Source: Clostridia bacterium
GTDB lineage: Bacteria; Bacillota; Clostridia; Christensenellales; Pumilibacteraceae
Direction of reading: 5' to 3'
DNA length: 64,000 nt
NCBI GenBank assembly: GCA_022791055.1
Contig: JAAVYI010000016.1
Coordinates: 1 to 64,000, forward strand
The position numbers were made by a program, and so were the translations under genes. The notes beneath the pieces are model-generated. The model did no database searches. It had not been told where the DNA came from and saw only the letters and a list, made by a program, of their open reading frames with translations. Below, one piece after another: positions 35,201 to 43,730 of this stretch (positions are counted from its first letter, which is position 1; every line of letters begins with the position of its first letter).

Positions 35201-35806
35201 TTATTTCAATAATTTATCGACCGGCTTTTCCACTTGCGTAAACAGATAGTCGACGCTGACCGACAGCGGCACCAACAGTAGCGCGATCACCCAGTAGCCG
35301 CCGACCGTTTCGGCAAGCGCGGTCAAATTCAACCCGCCGCCCAGCACGACGTATTGCAAAATGTAATACACCGCCAAAAACGCCAGGTTGACGAACACCG
35401 CGACTGCCCCGCCCCGTAAGAGCGCCTGACGCCACTTGGCATAGGTCAATTTTTTCAACAGCCACGCGAGCGGCGCATACGGCACGAACACGACCGCCAA
35501 AATGACGAACGTCGCGCTGAGCGCCACGCCGCCGACAAAGAACGTCATCAGTAACACGGCCGCCTCGGTGACAAACCCGAACATCGCGCCGCAGCGGTCG
35601 AATATGACGAAAAAGCAGAACGCCGTCGCCACCAAAGGCATCACCTTGATCGGCAGATATACGGCGATCACCGAACACAGCGTGCCGATCGCCGTCGCCA
35701 CCGCGGCATACGTCACCTTACGGGTGCCGGTCAGCTTGCGCCGCTTTTTCGGCGGCGTAGGCTCAGGCGCGACTTCGGGCGTCGATTCTTCTTCAAACGG
35801 ATCCAT
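35201..35806 (-). CDS. Integral membrane protein, unknown (ECF S-component-like layout)
   Basis: 201 residues. A cytoplasmic N-terminus rich in Pro and Glu ends in KKRRKLTGTRKV, followed by five or six membrane helices (AVATAIGTLCSVIAVYLPI, VATAFCFFVIFDRCGAMFGF, LLMTFFVGGVALSATFVILA and others). The helix spacing and the TYAAVATAIGT start recall S-components of energy-coupling factor vitamin transporters, but no substrate motif is clear. It starts 6 bases after the J-domain-like gene stop, so the two are co-transcribed. Confidence 0.6.
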   Translation of the reverse strand: MDPFEEESTPEVAPEPTPPKKRRKLTGTRKVTYAAVATAIGTLCSVIAVYLPIKVMPLVATAFCFFVIFDRCGAMFGFVTEAAVLLMTFFVGGVALSATFVILAVVFVPYAPLAWLLKKLTYAKWRQALLRGGAVAVFVNLAFLAVYYILQYVVLGGGLNLTALAETVGGYWVIALLLVPLSVSVDYLFTQVEKPVDKLLK

Positions 35807-35812
35807 ACCGAT

Positions 35813-36424
35813 TTAACCGCAGCACTGCATCAAGTTGCAACAGCAGTCGGTCAAGCAGTACGCACAGCAACAGTTTGCCAAACAGTTGCCGCCCATCATG
35901 CCGGGATCCTGCTGCGGCATAGCCTGCCCGTTCGGTTGTCCGCCCAGCGTCTGCGGGTTGACGTCGGCCGACCCCATAACCATTTTGAGTTTGTCGAGCG
36001 CCGTCTTGTACTTGTCGTTCCTCGGGTCGAGTTCGACCGCCTGCTCGAGCTGCTTGCGGCTCTCCGTCAGCCAGTCGCGCTTGTAAAACACGATCGACTG
36101 GAAGTAGTGCCATTCGGCGTTACGGTCGGTGATCTCGTCGAGCGCGGCCTGCGCCTCGTCGTACTTGCCCGACTTGATCAGATTGTCAATCTGCCCGAAG
36201 TCGCCGCCGAACTTCTCTTTGGCCTCGAGACGGTCGAGATCGGACTTGATCATCGACCAAGCCTCTTCGAGTTCCATCAGCTTGCGCGCGCCCTCGTTGC
36301 CTTCCTCGCCCGCCAAAAACCGCTGCTCGCCGTAAATGGCTTTCAACTCGTTATACTTGGCCTCCAACTGTTCGGCCGGCGCGTCCTTGTCCAGTCCCAG
36401 TACCTTGTACGGTTCTTTAACCAT
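35813..36424 (-). CDS. J-domain-like protein without HPD, with a cysteine-rich tail
   Basis: 203 residues. The first 65 look like a DnaJ J-domain (PYKVLGLDKDAPAEQLEAKYNELK), but the HPD tripeptide needed to stimulate Hsp70 ATPase is replaced by IYGEQRF. A TPR-like helical part follows (AQAALDEITDRNAEWHYFQS, RKQLEQAVELDPRNDKYKTAL). The last 25 residues carry ten cysteines (NCLANCCCAYCLTDCCCNLMQCCG), a pattern suited to metal binding or palmitoyl-like clustering. The role is unknown. AGGAGAGC precedes the ATG. Confidence 0.75.
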   Translation of the reverse strand: MVKEPYKVLGLDKDAPAEQLEAKYNELKAIYGEQRFLAGEEGNEGARKLMELEEAWSMIKSDLDRLEAKEKFGGDFGQIDNLIKSGKYDEAQAALDEITDRNAEWHYFQSIVFYKRDWLTESRKQLEQAVELDPRNDKYKTALDKLKMVMGSADVNPQTLGGQPNGQAMPQQDPGMMGGNCLANCCCAYCLTDCCCNLMQCCG

Positions 36425-36500
36425 GCTCTCTCCTAATCGGGCGACTTTAAACGCCCCTTTCTATATTTCCTCGTTTCCGTTCCTTAATACACGTTATTGC

Positions 36501-36677
36501 GAGCCAAAGTCAAAACCACTTGGGAAGCAGTAAAGACCATTTGTCATTCCGAGCGAAGCCGAGGAATGTACGAAGGCGTATAGAATCATTGATTCGCTAC
36601 GCTAGACCCCTCGGCTATCGCTCGGGGTGACAAAGTGTGTGCGTTCTCGTTTCCTCTCGGACTTTTTGTCTTTGTCT
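36501..36677 (-). repeat. MITE-like repeat family B, copy 3 (inverted)
   Basis: It begins GAGCCAAAGTCAAAA and ends GACTTTTTGTCTTTGTC. The core CTCGGGGTGACAAAGTGTGTGCG is the inverse of the core at 20660 and 31170. TTATTGC stands on both sides (36494-36500 and 36678-36684), a possible 7-base target duplication. No coding sequence is seen between 36425 and 36726. Confidence 0.78.
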
Positions 36678-36726
36678 TTATTGCCACTGCCCAAGCGAAA
36701 CGATCTCTTGCACGTGTCCGTTTGCC

Positions 36727-37599
36727 TCACACCTTCGGCGGCGGCAACTTCTTCTCGCTCGTCAGCAGTTCTTTCGCCTTCTCGCGCAGCCCGTTGTACA
36801 CAACGTTGCGCATCAGGTCGTAGCTTTGGGTAAACGCGCAGCGGTTGAAACTCTCGATCGCGCGGTTGATCGTCGCATGTAGCACGAACGCCAGTTCTTC
36901 GCGGTGCGCCTCGATAAACTGCGCGCGCGTCCCCGCATAGCCGTATTCGGCGACAAACGGATTGTACCGTTTCTTTCTATAATCCTCGGCCGCGTCGTCG
37001 AGCGCGTCGGCAATGTACACGAATTTACCGACATTGTAGCACAGCGCGAGCTTGTTTTCGTCGGCCGTCTCGCCCAACAGCAGCGCGCCCAACTCTTTCA
37101 TCATCTGCGCGAACGGGTGCGCCACGCGGTCGATGCCGACGGCGTTTTCGCGTTCGAGTTTTCGTAGCGTCTCGTACCCGCGGCTGACGATCTCGGCCGC
37201 CTGCGGGCAAACCGCCATCGCGCGTTTGAACGGTCGCTTGAGCGCCCGCCGCACCGCCCGCGCGCCGATCCCTTCCTTGTCGATAACCGCGTCGACCGCC
37301 TTATAATAACTCAAAACAATGTTGACGGCGGCCAGTCGGTCCAATAGCGGATTGCGCATGACGCACAGCTTTTTCTTGAACGGGTTGCACACGCAGCGTT
37401 CTTCTTTGAACGTCACGTCTTGCGTCAGGCAGTCGTGCAAAAGCACCGACAAAAACGTCATATCGTAGTTGGTCGTAAAGCGCGGCAACTGGCCGTACAC
37501 CTTGCCGGTCGCCTTGCAAAGCCCACAATAGAACGCGCGGTACAGCACGTAATCCTGCATTTTCAGTTGCGCCTTATACGGCACGACGTACCCGTACAT
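36727..37599 (-). CDS. DUF5685-family protein
   Basis: 290 residues. It starts MYGYVVPYKAQLKMQDYVLY followed by RAFYCGLCKATGKVYGQLPR, the hallmark of the DUF5685 family, with a C-x-x-C, and C-V-C plus a later Cys as further possible metal ligands. Later helical parts include YIADALDDAAEDYRKKRYNPF. The function of the family is unknown; its metal-ligand layout and a DDAxxD-like stretch recall helical isoprenoid-type folds, but this is weak. It begins 19 bases after trpS and probably ends the thrC-trpS transcript. Confidence 0.8.
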   Translation of the reverse strand: MYGYVVPYKAQLKMQDYVLYRAFYCGLCKATGKVYGQLPRFTTNYDMTFLSVLLHDCLTQDVTFKEERCVCNPFKKKLCVMRNPLLDRLAAVNIVLSYYKAVDAVIDKEGIGARAVRRALKRPFKRAMAVCPQAAEIVSRGYETLRKLERENAVGIDRVAHPFAQMMKELGALLLGETADENKLALCYNVGKFVYIADALDDAAEDYRKKRYNPFVAEYGYAGTRAQFIEAHREELAFVLHATINRAIESFNRCAFTQSYDLMRNVVYNGLREKAKELLTSEKKLPPPKV

Positions 37600-37617
37600 A
37601 TCCCTCCCGTCAACCGT

Positions 37618-38622
37618 TTATAAACGTATAAATCCCATTTTGCGGTACACTTTCTCCAGCGTCTTACGCGCCGCGTGCGCAGCGGCCTCTGCCCCGCGTT
37701 GCATCTGTTCGGTCAAATAGTCTTTGTTGCGCATGTAGTCGGCAAACCGCGCCTGAATCGGCTCGAGTCCCGCGATGACCGCGTCGGCCACCCGCAGTTT
37801 GAAATCGCCGTAGCCTAAGCCCGCGCATTCTTTTTCGGCCGCCTCGACCGTGCGCCCGGTGAACGCCGCGTAAATGCTCAGCAGATTGCCGATCCCCGGC
37901 TTGTCGGCGCGCGCGGCGATCTCGTCGCCCGAATCGGTGACGGCGCGCTTGAACTTGCGCCGAATCGTGTCGGCGTCGTCGAGCATCAGCACGTAGCCGT
38001 TGGGATTGTCGTCCGACTTGGACATCTTGACCGTCGGATCGGCCAGCGATTGCACTTTCGCGCCGAATTTGGGCAACACCCCTTCCGGCACGGTAAACGT
38101 CGGCGAATACTTGTTGTTGAACCGTTCGGCAATGTTGCGCGCCAGTTCGACGTGCTGCATTTGGTCGATGCCGACCGGCACGTAGTCGGCCCGGTACAAC
38201 AGAATATCGGCCGCCATTAAGACGGGATAGTCGAACAGCCCGACGTTGACGTTTTCGGGGTGCTTTTTCGACTTGTCCTTAAACTGCGTCATGCGCTTGG
38301 CCTCGCCGAACATGGTGTTGCAATTTAACAGCCAAGTCAGTTCGGCGTGCGCCGAAACGTGCGACTGCACAAAGAACGTGCTTTTTTCGGGGTCGATCCC
38401 GCAGGCTAACAGCAACGCGACCATTTCGGTGACGTTCTTGCGGAACTCTGCCGGCACGCGGTCGACGGTGATGCTGTGAAGATCGGCCGCCGCATAAAAG
38501 CAAGTATAGTCGTCCTGCATGGCGACCATATTGCGAATCGCGCCGACAAAGTTGCCGATCGTCGGCGTCCCCGTCGGCTGTATGGCGCTGAATACGATTT
38601 TTTTTCGTTCGGTAGTTTCCAC
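37618..38622 (-). CDS. trpS: Tryptophan-tRNA ligase
   Basis: Charges tRNA-Trp. It has 334 residues from a GTG start at 38622 (VETTERKKIVFSAIQPTG), chosen because AAGGA lies before it and the upstream part overlaps thrC. Class Ic marks are PTIGNFVGAIRN (HIGH-like), MAADILLYRADYVPVGIDQMQHVE and KMSKSDDNP. It starts 4 bases after the thrC stop. Confidence 0.95.
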   Translation of the reverse strand: METTERKKIVFSAIQPTGTPTIGNFVGAIRNMVAMQDDYTCFYAAADLHSITVDRVPAEFRKNVTEMVALLLACGIDPEKSTFFVQSHVSAHAELTWLLNCNTMFGEAKRMTQFKDKSKKHPENVNVGLFDYPVLMAADILLYRADYVPVGIDQMQHVELARNIAERFNNKYSPTFTVPEGVLPKFGAKVQSLADPTVKMSKSDDNPNGYVLMLDDADTIRRKFKRAVTDSGDEIAARADKPGIGNLLSIYAAFTGRTVEAAEKECAGLGYGDFKLRVADAVIAGLEPIQARFADYMRNKDYLTEQMQRGAEAAAHAARKTLEKVYRKMGFIRL

Positions 38623-38626
38623 GCTG

Positions 38627-40108
38627 TCAGTCCTTCTTTCCGTATAATGTCCGGACATAATCGCCGATATCCTGTTTGTCGATTATGTCCGCAAAACGCT
38701 TTTCCATACGCTCTAAGGCGACGATGCTTTCGGGCGCAGGCATGGCCGAAACGTCCTCCAAGCGATAGACCGCCTTGAAATCGTCGTCCGGCACGCGCTC
38801 GCCTAAAGCCGTCAAAACCGACTTCGGGAACTTGAACGGCGAGGCCGTCGACACGATGACGGTCGGCGTTTCGTCGCCCGTCTCTTCCTTATATTGCTCG
38901 TACACCGCTGCCGCTACCGCCGTGTGCGGGTCGACGACGTACTCGTATTCGTCGAACACGTCGGCAATCGCCGCCGCCGTCGCGTCCTCGTCGGCATAGC
39001 CCGCCCAGAACAACTCGTTTAAAGCCGCGCGTTCACTGTCGGTAATTGTGTACGCGCCGTTTCCCTTCAGTTCGGCCATGCGTTTCGCCGTCAAACCGTC
39101 GTCGCGTCCGGCGATCTCGAACAGCAACCGCTCGAGGTTGCTCGAAACCAAAATGTCCATCGACGGGCTTTGCGTCTTGAAAAATTCGCGCCGCGCATCA
39201 TACTGCCCCTCGCGGAAAAACTCGGTCAGCACGTTGTTGCGGTTGGACGCGCAAATCAGCTTGCCTACGGGCAGCCCCATGCGCATAGCGTAGTAACCGG
39301 CCAAAATGTTGCCGAAGTTGCCCGTCGGCACAACGAAATTGACCTTGCCGCCCTCTTGCACCCGCCCGGCGTCGAGAATATCGAGATAGGCCGAAAAGTA
39401 GTAGACGATCTGCGGCACCAGCCGACCGAAGTTGATCGAGTTGGCCGAAGAAAACGCCTTGCCGCTCTTTTGCAACGCGTCGATCAGCGTCTTGTCGGTA
39501 AAGGCCGCCTTGACCGCCGTCTGCGCATCGTCGAAGTTGCCGCGAATGGCCGCGACGTGTACGTTGCCGCCCTCTTGCGTCATCATTTGCAACTTTTGCA
39601 TCGGGCTTACGCCGTCGGACGGATAGAACACCGTCACGCCCGTGCCGTCCACGTCCTTAAAGCCCTCGAGCGCCGCTTTGCCGGTGTCGCCGCTGGTCGC
39701 AACCAATACGACTGTTTCGCTGTCGTCGCCGACCGCTTTTTTGCTCGCCGACAAGAGATACGGCAAAAGCGTCAGCGCAATGTCCTTGAACGCATGTGTC
39801 GGCCCGTGCCACAGCTCGAGATAATAATAGCCGTCGTCGATTTGCAAAACCGGCGCGGGATCGCCGTCGAATCGAGCGTAAGCCTTTTCGGTCATCTCGC
39901 CCAAACTTTTCAGTTCGGGCAAAAACTTGCCGATGATAAACGCCGCGCGTTCCGGGTAGTCCATGTCGAGCATCGACGCCAAGTCGGCCGCCGAAATCCG
40001 AGGGAACGTCTCCGGCACGTACAGACCGCCGTCGGGCGCAATGCCGCGCACGATCGCCTCCGCCCCCGAAACCGCATTTCTCTTGTTGACTGTAGAAATA
40101 AATTTCAT
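38627..40108 (-). CDS. thrC: Threonine synthase
   Basis: A PLP enzyme making threonine from phosphohomoserine. The product has 493 residues, the longer type. Marks are GLYVPETFP near the start, the PLP lysine in ELWHGPTHAFKDIALTLLP, VATSGDTGKAALEGFKDVDG, NSINFGRLVPQIVYYF and the PLP-phosphate loop VPTGNFGNILAGYYA. It heads a thrC-trpS-DUF5685 cluster. Confidence 0.96.
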   Translation of the reverse strand: MKFISTVNKRNAVSGAEAIVRGIAPDGGLYVPETFPRISAADLASMLDMDYPERAAFIIGKFLPELKSLGEMTEKAYARFDGDPAPVLQIDDGYYYLELWHGPTHAFKDIALTLLPYLLSASKKAVGDDSETVVLVATSGDTGKAALEGFKDVDGTGVTVFYPSDGVSPMQKLQMMTQEGGNVHVAAIRGNFDDAQTAVKAAFTDKTLIDALQKSGKAFSSANSINFGRLVPQIVYYFSAYLDILDAGRVQEGGKVNFVVPTGNFGNILAGYYAMRMGLPVGKLICASNRNNVLTEFFREGQYDARREFFKTQSPSMDILVSSNLERLLFEIAGRDDGLTAKRMAELKGNGAYTITDSERAALNELFWAGYADEDATAAAIADVFDEYEYVVDPHTAVAAAVYEQYKEETGDETPTVIVSTASPFKFPKSVLTALGERVPDDDFKAVYRLEDVSAMPAPESIVALERMEKRFADIIDKQDIGDYVRTLYGKKD

Positions 40109-40202
40109 GTGCTTAAAACCTTATTTTGACTACGCAAAATCTTCATTTAATCCCATTTTAAAAACGAGATTCGCAAAGACTGTTTGTCTGCATCTTGCGC
40201 AC

Positions 40203-40330
40203 TTGTCAAACGCTACTATTCGATGTCTATCGTACTTTTCGTGCGCCGAAAAGTACCAAAAGGCGTCGGGGACACTTTCGACTGTGTCCCCGAACCCCCG
40301 CAACGACTTCCCTTACGGGAAGCGATTCGG
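40203..40330. repeat. Hairpin-rich intergenic stretch
   Basis: GTACTTTTCGTGCGCCGAAAAGTAC is a nearly perfect palindrome at about 40229-40253. GGGGACACTTTCGACTGTGTCCCC forms a hairpin at about 40269-40292, and GACTTCCCTTACGGGAAGCG follows. No coding sequence is seen between 40109 and 40490, and only the family A element lies to the right. Confidence 0.5.
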
Positions 40331-40366
40331 CGTTTGTTCGGGAAACACACGGTTCGAAAGAACACG

Positions 40367-40495
40367 TTTGACGGCGGAGACGGGGGTAAAGACGGGCAAC
40401 AGTTGGCAAGTCGGCGAGCGGAGTGTACACCCCCGTACATGACCGAGCCGACTTGACAAGCGTAGCCCGTATATGCCCCCGTATACGCCGTCAAA
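40367..40495 (-). repeat. Structured repeat family A, copy 4 (overlaps the stop codon of the P-loop gene)
   Basis: 129 bp with ends TTTGACGGCG and CGCCGTCAAA. The inner stem pairs TTGGCAAGTCGGC with GCCGACTTGACAAG. Read with the gene, the apical part is CTCGGTCATGTAC-GGGG-GTGTACACTCC. The gene's TGA stop is bases 3-5 of the first TTTGACGG, as at ychF. Confidence 0.8.
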
Positions 40496-40889
40496 TATAT
40501 TTCTTCATGAATTTGGGCACCTCCGCCGCCGAAATCGTCAGCGTGAAGTCGGCGCCGTACTGCTCGGAGATCGCCTCGATCTTCTCGAACATTTCGCCCA
40601 GTTCTTGCGGTTCTTTGCCCAAAATGCGGCCGAGTCCGTCGATAAAGAACTTGTTGTTGTCCGAATTGGCTGCGATCATGCCCTTGATGAATCCGGTCAG
40701 GCAGCCTTTGCAATGGACGTCATAGTCGTTGACGTTGATGAACCGAATGCGCACGTCGATGTCCTTCGACTTGTCGTTGTCGGTGATGTACACGACGTCG
40801 CCCTTTGCCGTGCTCAGCGCCTCGTTGGCTGCGTCGATGATCTTCTTGGTCTTGCCGCTGCCCTTAGCCCCGTAAATTAAATTGATCAT
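40491..40889 (-). CDS. Small P-loop ATPase-like protein
   Basis: 132 residues with Walker A in MINLIYGAKGSGKTKKIIDA at the very N-terminus. A CKGCLTGF segment and NNKFFIDGLGRIL follow, a likely Walker B-type strand. The C-terminus ends AAEVPKFMKKYI. Short P-loop proteins of this kind are widespread in Clostridia, often labelled PilT-like, with no shown function. AGGAGGATAAGGAAC precedes the ATG. It starts 23 bases after the citrate-synthase-like gene, probably in the same transcript. A family A repeat supplies its stop codon. Confidence 0.75.
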   Translation of the reverse strand: MINLIYGAKGSGKTKKIIDAANEALSTAKGDVVYITDNDKSKDIDVRIRFINVNDYDVHCKGCLTGFIKGMIAANSDNNKFFIDGLGRILGKEPQELGEMFEKIEAISEQYGADFTLTISAAEVPKFMKKYI

Positions 40890-40911
40890 GTTCCTTATCC
40901 TCCTGAAAAAC

Positions 40912-42321
40912 TTATTTTATATCCTCGCCGACCACCAGCAGCTTATGCCGCCGCCGATCCGCAAAGCGTACAATGTTGTCCAACTCGTCGTCGCCCATCA
41001 CCGTCGTGCGACCGCCGCTGTATTCGGCGTCGACCGCCGTCTTGACGGCCGTGACCAACGGGTCGCTCTTATCGATCTTGTTGTCGCCCTCGAGTTCGTA
41101 AAAGGCGTTCAGCCAGTACGCGATCCCGGCCAGACCCGACGCATTGTTGATCGACACGGTTGGCTTGCGTTTCAACAGCTTTTCGGTGTCGAAAATATTG
41201 TAAATCTCCGGGTCTTTCAGCATACCGTCGGCGTGAATGCCGGCGCGCGTCGCGTTGAAATTGCGGCCGACGAACGGCGTGCGCGGCGGAATGGCGTAGC
41301 CGCACTCGTGTTCGAAATATTCGGCGATCTCGGTGATGACCGGGAACTTCATGCCCCCGTCGTCGCCCATCAACTGCGCGTACTCGATACACATCGCCTC
41401 GGTCGGACAGTTGCCGGTACGCTCGCCGATGCCGAGTAGCGAACAGTTGACGCCGCCGCAACCGTACAGCCAGGCCGTCGAAGCGTTGTTGACCGCCCTG
41501 TAAAAATCGTTGTGGCCGTGCCACTCGAGCTGCTCGCTCGGTACGCCGGCAAAATAATTGAGACCGTAGATAATGCCCGGCACGCTTCTGGGCAAAGCCG
41601 CGCCAGGGAACGCCACGCCCAGCCCCAACGTGTCGCAAGCGCGGATCTTGATCGGCAAGCCGCTTTCTTCGGCCAATCGCATCAGCTCGATCGCGAACGG
41701 CACGACAAAGCCGTAAAAGTCGGCGCGCGTAATGTCCTCGAAGTGACAGCGCGGCACAATGCCGTAGCTTAAGGCCGTTTTGACGATGCCCAGATATTTG
41801 TCCATCGCCTTTTGCCGATCCAGCCCCATTTTCTTATATATATGATAGTCGCTGCAACTGACCAATATGCCGGTCTCACGGATCCCCATCGATTTGACAA
41901 GCGCAAAGTCCTTTTCGTTGGCGCGGATCCAGCTGGTCACTTCGGGGAACTTCAGCCCCAGCGCGCGGCACTCCTCGACGGCCTTACGATCGATGTCGCT
42001 GTATAAGAAAAATTCGGTCTGCCGAATGATGCCGTTCTTGCCGGAAAGTTTGCTCATCAGCTTGAACAGGTCGACCGTCTGCTTGACGGTAAAGGGCGCG
42101 ACCGACTGCTGCCCGTCGCGGAACGTCGTATCGGTGATGAACAGCTTTTCGGGCGTATTGTGCGGCACGATCCGATCGTTGAAAACGATCTTCGGCACCG
42201 AATGATAGTCGAAAATGCCGCGGAACAATTCCGGCTCCGCCAGGTTCTCCAGCGTGTAGTCATGCTCCCGCACTTCCAGTAAGCCCGTGCGCTTGTTCTT
42301 TCTGTAGTTTTTATCCGCCAT
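40912..42321 (-). CDS. HMGL-like acyltransferase: Re-citrate synthase or 2-isopropylmalate/homocitrate synthase family
   Basis: 469 residues from MADKNYRKNKRTGLLEVREH at 42321. The DRE-TIM core starts with ITDTTFRDGQQS. The metal-binding H-x-H is in LEWHGHNDFYRAVNNAS, and ERTGNCPTEAM completes the site. The stretches IIRQTEFFLYSDIDRKAVEE and PRCHFEDITRADFYGFVVPF, plus the long N-terminus, resemble what I recall of the Clostridium Re-citrate synthase branch more than classic LeuA. It joins acetyl-CoA to a 2-oxo acid; oxaloacetate is the likely one. Since leuA is missing from the leu block, a 2-isopropylmalate synthase role cannot be excluded. It follows the aminotransferase by 8 bases. Confidence 0.75.
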   Translation of the reverse strand: MADKNYRKNKRTGLLEVREHDYTLENLAEPELFRGIFDYHSVPKIVFNDRIVPHNTPEKLFITDTTFRDGQQSVAPFTVKQTVDLFKLMSKLSGKNGIIRQTEFFLYSDIDRKAVEECRALGLKFPEVTSWIRANEKDFALVKSMGIRETGILVSCSDYHIYKKMGLDRQKAMDKYLGIVKTALSYGIVPRCHFEDITRADFYGFVVPFAIELMRLAEESGLPIKIRACDTLGLGVAFPGAALPRSVPGIIYGLNYFAGVPSEQLEWHGHNDFYRAVNNASTAWLYGCGGVNCSLLGIGERTGNCPTEAMCIEYAQLMGDDGGMKFPVITEIAEYFEHECGYAIPPRTPFVGRNFNATRAGIHADGMLKDPEIYNIFDTEKLLKRKPTVSINNASGLAGIAYWLNAFYELEGDNKIDKSDPLVTAVKTAVDAEYSGGRTTVMGDDELDNIVRFADRRRHKLLVVGEDIK

Positions 42322-42329
42322 AACCCTCT

Positions 42330-43520
42330 CTACCCTGCAATAAAACGCTTGATCCCGTCCAGCCCGTGCGCGATGTCGCTTTCCGAAATCGCGTAGCTCA
42401 AGCGAATGTAGCCGTCCGCGCCGAACGATTCGCACGGAATGACCGCAACCTTTTCTTTCTCCAACAGCGCGTTGGCAAAGTCGAGCGCCGTGTCGATCTT
42501 ACAGCCCGACAGCGTTTTGCCGAGCAGCCCTTCGATGCCGACCATGACATAGAACGCGCCCAAAGGCTCGATATACGTCACTTGCGGCATACCGTCGAGC
42601 AAGCGGATCATCAGCTGCCGACGTCGGTCGAACGTCTCGCGCATCAGCTTCAAAAACTTCTCGCCCTCGTCGTGTACAAGCGCCGCCTCGGAAGCATACT
42701 GCGCTATGGTGTTGGCGTTCGACGCCATATGACTTTGCATACTGCCGATCGCTTTCGCAAGCGGCGTCGCGCTCGCCGTGTAGCCGATCCGCCAGCCGGT
42801 CATCGCATACGTTTTGGAAACGCCGTTGACGATCACCGTGCGCTCGCGCATACCCTCGCAAGCCGCGATCGAGTACGGCTCGACGCCGTAGCACAGCTTT
42901 TCGTAGATTTCGTCGCTGATGATATAAATGTCCGGATACTTGCGCAGTACCGCCGCCAACGCCTCGATCTCCTCGCGCGTGTACACCGCGCCCGTCGGGT
43001 TGTTGGGGTTGTTGATCAGTACGGCGCGCGTCTTGTCGGTGATCGCCTTTTCCAGTTCGGTCGGCGTGATCTTAAAACTGTTTTTCGCCGACGTATGTAC
43101 GTAGACCGGCACGCCCTCGGCCAACTTGACAAGCTCCGGATAGGTCAGCCAGTACGGCGCGGGAATAATCACTTCCTCGCCTGCCTCGACCGTCGCCAAA
43201 AAGGCGTTGGCGAGCGCGTGTTTTGCGCCGTTCGATACCACGATGTCGCCCGCGGCATAGTCTAGACCGTTGTCGCGCTTTAACTTGTCGCATATCGCCT
43301 GCCGCAAGGTCAGCGTACCTGCTGCCGGCGTGTATTTGGTCAGCCCGCGGTCGAGCGCATCCTTGGCCGCCTCGATGATGTAGTCGGGCGTATTGAAATC
43401 CGGCTCGCCCGCGCCGAACGAAACGACGCCCACGCCCTCCGCTTTCAACTTCTTTGCTTTGGCGGTGATCTCCAGTGTCAGGGACGGCGCAATCCTGCTC
43501 GCGCGCTCGGTAATCTTCAT
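42330..43520 (-). CDS. Class I/II aminotransferase (aspartate aminotransferase type)
   Basis: A PLP enzyme of 396 residues. Marks are SFGAGEPDFNTPDYIIEAA, GAKHALANAFLATVEAGEEVI, NNPNNPTGAVYTREEI, YIISDEIYEKLCYG and the PLP lysine in VNGVSKTYAMTGWRIGYTAS. It belongs to the I-gamma (Bacillus/Thermus AspC-like) group. Being co-transcribed with a citrate/isopropylmalate synthase-like gene suggests a role in linking oxaloacetate/aspartate or 2-oxoglutarate/glutamate. It has its own promoter and GAGGTTT upstream. Confidence 0.9.
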   Translation of the reverse strand: MKITERASRIAPSLTLEITAKAKKLKAEGVGVVSFGAGEPDFNTPDYIIEAAKDALDRGLTKYTPAAGTLTLRQAICDKLKRDNGLDYAAGDIVVSNGAKHALANAFLATVEAGEEVIIPAPYWLTYPELVKLAEGVPVYVHTSAKNSFKITPTELEKAITDKTRAVLINNPNNPTGAVYTREEIEALAAVLRKYPDIYIISDEIYEKLCYGVEPYSIAACEGMRERTVIVNGVSKTYAMTGWRIGYTASATPLAKAIGSMQSHMASNANTIAQYASEAALVHDEGEKFLKLMRETFDRRRQLMIRLLDGMPQVTYIEPLGAFYVMVGIEGLLGKTLSGCKIDTALDFANALLEKEKVAVIPCESFGADGYIRLSYAISESDIAHGLDGIKRFIAG

Positions 43521-43555
43521 GTGCGCAAAAACCTCGTGTAAAAATATATGGAATC

Positions 43556-43584
43556 AGTATAGCACATTCCGCCCCAAAAAGCAA
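43556..43584 (-). promoter_or_regulatory. Promoter of the aminotransferase operon
   Basis: TTGCTT (43584-43579), a 17-base spacer and TATACT (43561-43556). The leader is about 30 bases and holds a Shine-Dalgarno. Confidence 0.7.
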
Positions 43585-43669
43585 TTATTTCATATGATAT
43601 TTCGGTGAACTTTGCAATTTCGGATTGCACACACGCCCGCCTCTGTTCCCATAGTCCACGAAGGTAAAC

Positions 43670-43710
43670 CAAAGCCGAGACCCCTTACGAAATCTCGGCT
43701 TTACCTTTTC
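43670..43710. terminator. Terminator after the InlB-repeat/Hint gene
   Basis: AAAGCCGAGA and TCTCGGCTTT pair around a 12-base loop. The T runs are modest on both strands (TTTGGTTTACC on minus). Confidence 0.6.
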
Positions 43711-43730
43711 TTTCGTCTTGCATTCTGCGT

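Noticed and set aside
39170-40129. 319-residue plus-strand frame
   Set aside because: It is antisense to thrC with a composition rich in Arg, His and Val, typical of shadows here.
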